A DNA stretch of 64,000 nucleotides from Polynucleobacter hirudinilacicola (lineage in GTDB: Bacteria; Pseudomonadota; Gammaproteobacteria; Burkholderiales; Burkholderiaceae), in NCBI RefSeq assembly GCF_002192535.1, contig NZ_NAIA01000003.1:248001-312000 (forward strand), read 5' to 3'. Shown in pieces: positions 61,316 through 64,000 of this stretch (the first letter of the stretch is position 1; the number at the start of each line of letters is the position of its first letter). The translations under genes were made by a program, and so were the position numbers. A model generated the notes under the pieces. That model was not told where the DNA came from. It did not search any database and saw only the letters and a program-made list of their open reading frames with translations.

Positions 61316-62683
61316 ATGTCAAACATAACTGCAATTTCCTATCTCATTTCATCGGTGTTGTTCATCCTCGCTTTGCGTGGACTTTCTTCACCAACTACTT
61401 CACGCCAAGGCAATACTTTCGGCATGATTGGTATGCTCCTAGCAGTCATTACCACCTTCCTGATTCCTGACTTTAAGCCAGTCTTTTCGCTGATCATCGC
61501 TGCAATTGTTGGCGGCGCAATTATCGGTACGATTGCTGCTAAACGCGTGCAGATGACTAAGATGCCGGAGCTCGTTGCTTTGATGCACTCGTTTGTTGGT
61601 TTATCAGCAGTATTAATTGCGATTGCTGCAGTATTTAATCCTGCACAAGCCCATACTGGCGCCCAAAAGATTGAACTATTCATTGGCGCATTTATTGGCG
61701 CAATTACCTTTACTGCCTCTGTGATTGCTTTCGGCAAATTGTCTGGCAAGGTCAGCGGTAAGCCAGTTACCTTCTCTGGTCAGCACTTACTGAACTTGAT
61801 CTTAGCGATTTCGATGGTTGGTGCAGGCATTGCTTATTACATGGGCGATAGCCACGCAGCCTTCTTGGCCATGTGTGCAATTGCTTTGGTATTAGGTATT
61901 ACTTTGATCATCCCAATTGGTGGCGCTGATATGCCAGTTGTGGTTTCTATGCTCAACAGTTACTCCGGTTGGGCTGCTGCGGGTATTGGTTTCACATTGA
62001 ACAACCCTGTATTAATTATTGCTGGCGCTTGCGTAGGCTCTTCAGGTGCGATTCTTTCTTACATCATGTGTAAGGCTATGAATCGCTCAATCGTTGCCGT
62101 TCTGCTTGGCGGATTCGGTGCTGAAGCTGCTGCTGGCGGAGCCGATGATGGCGCTCCTAAGAACTACAAAACTGGCTCCCCAGAAGATGCTGCCTTCCTC
62201 ATGGAAAACGCAGACACAGTCATCATTGTTCCTGGTTATGGATTAGCAGTTGCCCGTGCCCAGCATGCTCTGAAAGAGTTAACTGAAAAACTGACTCATC
62301 ATGGTGTCACCGTAAAGTATGCGATTCACCCAGTTGCAGGTCGTATGCCTGGTCATATGAACGTACTCTTGGCTGAAGCTGAAGTTCCTTACGATCAAGT
62401 GTTTGAGATGGAAGACATCAATAGTGACTTTGGTCAAGCTGACGTAGTGTTAGTGCTTGGCGCTAACGACGTGGTGAACCCAGCGGCACGCACTCCAGGC
62501 AGCCCAATCTTTGGTATGCCAATCCTGGAAGCATTCAAAGCCAAAACGATCATCGTTAACAAGCGCTCAATGGCTGCAGGTTATGCTGGTCTGGATAATG
62601 AACTCTTCTACATGGATAAAACCATGATGGTCTTCGGTGATGCGAAGAAAGTAGTTGAGGATATGGTCAAGGCTGTGGAGTAA
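61316..62683 (+). CDS. pntB: NAD(P) transhydrogenase subunit beta
   Basis: Membrane and NADP(H)-binding subunit, 455 aa. The N-terminal two-thirds has about eight hydrophobic segments and carries the proton channel. The C-terminal NADP domain III contains IIVPGYGLAVARAQHALKEL, YAIHPVAGRMPGHMNVLLAEA, DVVLVLGANDVVNPAAR and VNKRSMAAGYAGLDNELFY. A strong terminator closes the three-gene unit 25 bases later. Confidence 0.96.
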   Translation: MSNITAISYLISSVLFILALRGLSSPTTSRQGNTFGMIGMLLAVITTFLIPDFKPVFSLIIAAIVGGAIIGTIAAKRVQMTKMPELVALMHSFVGLSAVLIAIAAVFNPAQAHTGAQKIELFIGAFIGAITFTASVIAFGKLSGKVSGKPVTFSGQHLLNLILAISMVGAGIAYYMGDSHAAFLAMCAIALVLGITLIIPIGGADMPVVVSMLNSYSGWAAAGIGFTLNNPVLIIAGACVGSSGAILSYIMCKAMNRSIVAVLLGGFGAEAAAGGADDGAPKNYKTGSPEDAAFLMENADTVIIVPGYGLAVARAQHALKELTEKLTHHGVTVKYAIHPVAGRMPGHMNVLLAEAEVPYDQVFEMEDINSDFGQADVVLVLGANDVVNPAARTPGSPIFGMPILEAFKAKTIIVNKRSMAAGYAGLDNELFYMDKTMMVFGDAKKVVEDMVKAVE

Positions 62684-62707
62684 AAGAGTGATCTTTTAAA
62701 CTCATTA

Positions 62708-62731
62708 AAGACCGCCTTCGGGCGGTTTTTT
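62708..62731 (+). terminator. Terminator of the pnt operon
   Basis: ACCGCC (62711-62716), loop TTCG (the stable UUCG tetraloop), GGCGGT (62721-62726) and a T-run. Textbook intrinsic terminator. Confidence 0.93.
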
Positions 62732-62746
62732 ATTCACTGCTATTTC

Positions 62747-63442
62747 TTAACGCCTTTGGTAACTATTGGCGAGGTTATCTTGCAAAACATGGGCGATACC
62801 ATTTGCGATCAAAGATAAATCTTTATCCAGCACTCTGCTTTGATATATCCAGCCTGAAGGTAGCTTGAGTTGTTTTTCCAAATCCGGAAGATCCTCGATC
62901 ATCAGACTGGGATTGACGATTTGCGAGTAGGACTGCATGACATAAATCTCTCCCGCGGGAGAAGTGAGCTCATAGATCGAGCTACCTGCCTTATAAACAA
63001 AATTAGTAGTACGGTTAATTTGATTGGGCATGAAATGCTTGCTACCCAGTATTTGTTTCAAGAGCCCTAGCTCAATTGTTGCCCTTAAGTTCATTTCCAT
63101 ACCGCTAAAAGACTCTTTAACATTATTAACAGTAGCGCCAGCTGCATGAATCTCATCCATCACCCAATAACGCGGGCCGTTTAACAACGCAAAAGATGCG
63201 TCGTACTTACTCGTTATAGATTCCTTGGTAATTGCCTTCCATTGCTCCTCAGGGCATAAATTAAGACCCTGCGTATTAAAAACTTTGACCTCCAAACTCA
63301 GCCAGTGACGTTTACCGTAGAGGATCTCGCAATAGCGTTGGTTCCGAAGATTAGAAACACTTTTTTCAAAGATTGGTTGTGCATTAACAATTCCAGCACC
63401 GAGGCAGATAGCAATCAAAAGCAATGAATAGATTTTTTTCAT
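62747..63442 (-). CDS. Secreted/periplasmic protein of unknown family
   Basis: I do not recognise this gene. It encodes 231 aa with a clear signal peptide (MKKIYSLLLIAICLGAGIVNA, cleavage after VNA at 21). The mature part has no membrane segment and just two cysteines (C38, C63), which could form a disulfide after export. It contains mixed polar and hydrophobic stretches such as RYWVMDEIHAAGATV and EIYVMQSYSQIVNPSLMIEDLPDLEKQLKLPSGW. It is monocistronic, downstream of groEL on the same strand but behind the groEL terminator, and convergent to pntB. Codon use resembles neighbours, so recent transfer is not indicated. Confidence 0.8.
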   Translation of the reverse strand: MKKIYSLLLIAICLGAGIVNAQPIFEKSVSNLRNQRYCEILYGKRHWLSLEVKVFNTQGLNLCPEEQWKAITKESITSKYDASFALLNGPRYWVMDEIHAAGATVNNVKESFSGMEMNLRATIELGLLKQILGSKHFMPNQINRTTNFVYKAGSSIYELTSPAGEIYVMQSYSQIVNPSLMIEDLPDLEKQLKLPSGWIYQSRVLDKDLSLIANGIAHVLQDNLANSYQRR

Positions 63443-63460
63443 TAACCTACTGTAACAAAT

Positions 63461-63490
63461 AAAAAACGCCTGGTCTTGTGAACCAGGCGC
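63461..63490 (-). terminator. Terminator after groEL
   Basis: On the minus strand GCGCCTGGT...ACCAGGCG (arms around 63482-63489 and 63467-63474, seven-base loop) is followed by TTTTTT. It isolates groEL from the unrecognised secreted-protein gene. Confidence 0.88.
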
Positions 63491-63525
63491 TTTAGTTTCT
63501 TCAGCGAGAAGCTGGAGAGAGGCTA

Positions 63526-64000
63526 TTACATCATACCGCCCATACCACCCATGCCGCCCATACCACCCATATCAGGCATACCGCCACCAGCAGACTCATC
63601 CTTTGGTGCTTCGCAGATTGCGCAATCGGTAGTCAACAACAAGGCTGCCACAGAAGCTGCATTTACCAATGCAGTTTTAGTTACCTTAGTTGGGTCGATC
63701 ACACCTTGAGCTACAAGGTCGCCATACTCACCAGTTGCGGCGTTGTAACCGTTATTGCCCTTGCTAGCCAATACCGCGTTTACAACAACGCTTGCTTCGT
63801 CACCAGCGTTAGAAACAATGATGCGAAGTGGCTCTTCCATAGCGCGCAATACGATGCTAATACCAGCATCTTGATCGGCGTTATCACCTTTCAGGCCCTT
63901 GATACCTTGCATTGCACGTATCAACGCTACGCCACCGCCAGGAACAATGCCTTCTTCAACAGCAGCACGAGTTGCGTGTAATGCGTCGTCAACACGAGCC
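63526..64000 (-). CDS. groEL: Chaperonin GroEL (Hsp60), C-terminal part
   Basis: Only the last ~158 codons are in the window; the 5' part lies beyond base 64000. The apical-to-equatorial end is recognisable: [72 protein letters not shown], and the flexible tail of MGG repeats ending GGMGGMM. This is the main cytosolic chaperonin. Its promoter, and any CIRCE element bound by HrcA, would be outside the window. Confidence 0.95.
   Translation of the reverse strand, partial: ARVDDALHATRAAVEEGIVPGGGVALIRAMQGIKGLKGDNADQDAGISIVLRAMEEPLRIIVSNAGDEASVVVNAVLASKGNNGYNAATGEYGDLVAQGVIDPTKVTKTALVNAASVAALLLTTDCAICEAPKDESAGGGMPDMGGMGGMGGMGGMM

Noticed and set aside
63526..63590. Tandem repeat in the groEL 3' end
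   Set aside because: It encodes the normal GGM tail of GroEL and is not a separate element.

Overview
The window is a stretch of bacterial core chromosome. The protein sequences and gene neighbourhoods (ileS-lspA-coaBC-dut; clpS-clpA; argF-argG; hda-HAD-pcnB-folK-panB; hrcA-hemH-grpE-dnaK-dnaJ beside nadK-recN; glcDEF-yggS-proC; queA-tgt-yajC-secD-secF; split pntA/pntAB/pntB; groEL) fit a betaproteobacterium of the Burkholderiaceae. A free-living, small-genome freshwater type such as Polynucleobacter is the best guess. The genus is an inference from recalled protein sequences and tight packing, not from a marker gene. I see no tRNA, rRNA, insertion sequence, prophage, CRISPR array or gene-free stretch longer than 300 bases.

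Layout. 1-2.9 kb (+): 3' end of ileS, then lspA, coaBC, dut and a deaminase with a Tat-like signal peptide, closed by a 22-bp perfect inverted repeat. 2.9-5.9 kb (-): clpS, clpA and a small Hc1/histone-H1-like gene. clpA carries a one-base frameshift in a six-base homopolymer. 6.1-6.9 kb (+): a cold-shock protein and a DUF192 protein. 6.9-9.5 kb (-): ppnP, argG, argF. 9.6-10.3 kb: a DUF3579 gene (+) with no ordinary start codon, and rpsT (-). 10.5-15.7 kb: murJ, a SirB1-like gene and miaA (+); a DedA gene and purM (-). 15.7-21.0 kb (+): AI-2E-type permease, hda, HAD phosphatase, pcnB, folK, panB. 21.0-27.2 kb (-): heat-shock cluster hrcA-hemH-grpE-dnaK-dnaJ, with two good sigma-32 promoters. 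27.2-29.8 kb (+): nadK, recN. 29.8-32.6 kb (-): glnE. 32.7-40.3 kb (+): yhdP-like AsmA-family gene, nitrilase-family amidase, tldD, DAHP synthase. 40.4-40.9 kb (-): cobalamin adenosyltransferase. 41.0-46.5 kb (+): glcD, glcE, glcF, yggS, proC, tightly coupled. 46.5-49.4 kb (-): recG, ubiA. 49.5-55.0 kb (+): queA, tgt, yajC, secD, secF. 55.0-57.7 kb (-): purB, waaA. 57.8-58.5 kb (+): GST. 58.5-59.6 kb (-): mnmA. 59.8-62.7 kb (+): three-gene proton-translocating transhydrogenase. 62.7-64 kb (-): an unrecognised secreted protein and the 3' end of groEL.

Common threads. The genes serve housekeeping: protein quality control (ClpAS, DnaK system, HrcA, GroEL), envelope biogenesis and secretion (LspA, MurJ, WaaA, YhdP, SecDF-YajC), tRNA modification (MiaA, QueA, Tgt, MnmA), coenzymes and nucleotides (CoaBC, FolK, PanB, NadK, PurM, PurB, Dut), and redox/carbon metabolism (glycolate oxidase, transhydrogenase). 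The most striking non-coding signal is that at least nine genes have a -10-like hexamer five to seven bases before their ATG. This is the geometry of leaderless mRNA, and it settles several start choices. The most important lesion is the clpA frameshift. I did not find a clearly new multi-gene system. The least explained items are the exported deaminase, the Hc1-like gene beside clpA, the orphan secreted protein and the DUF3579 start.
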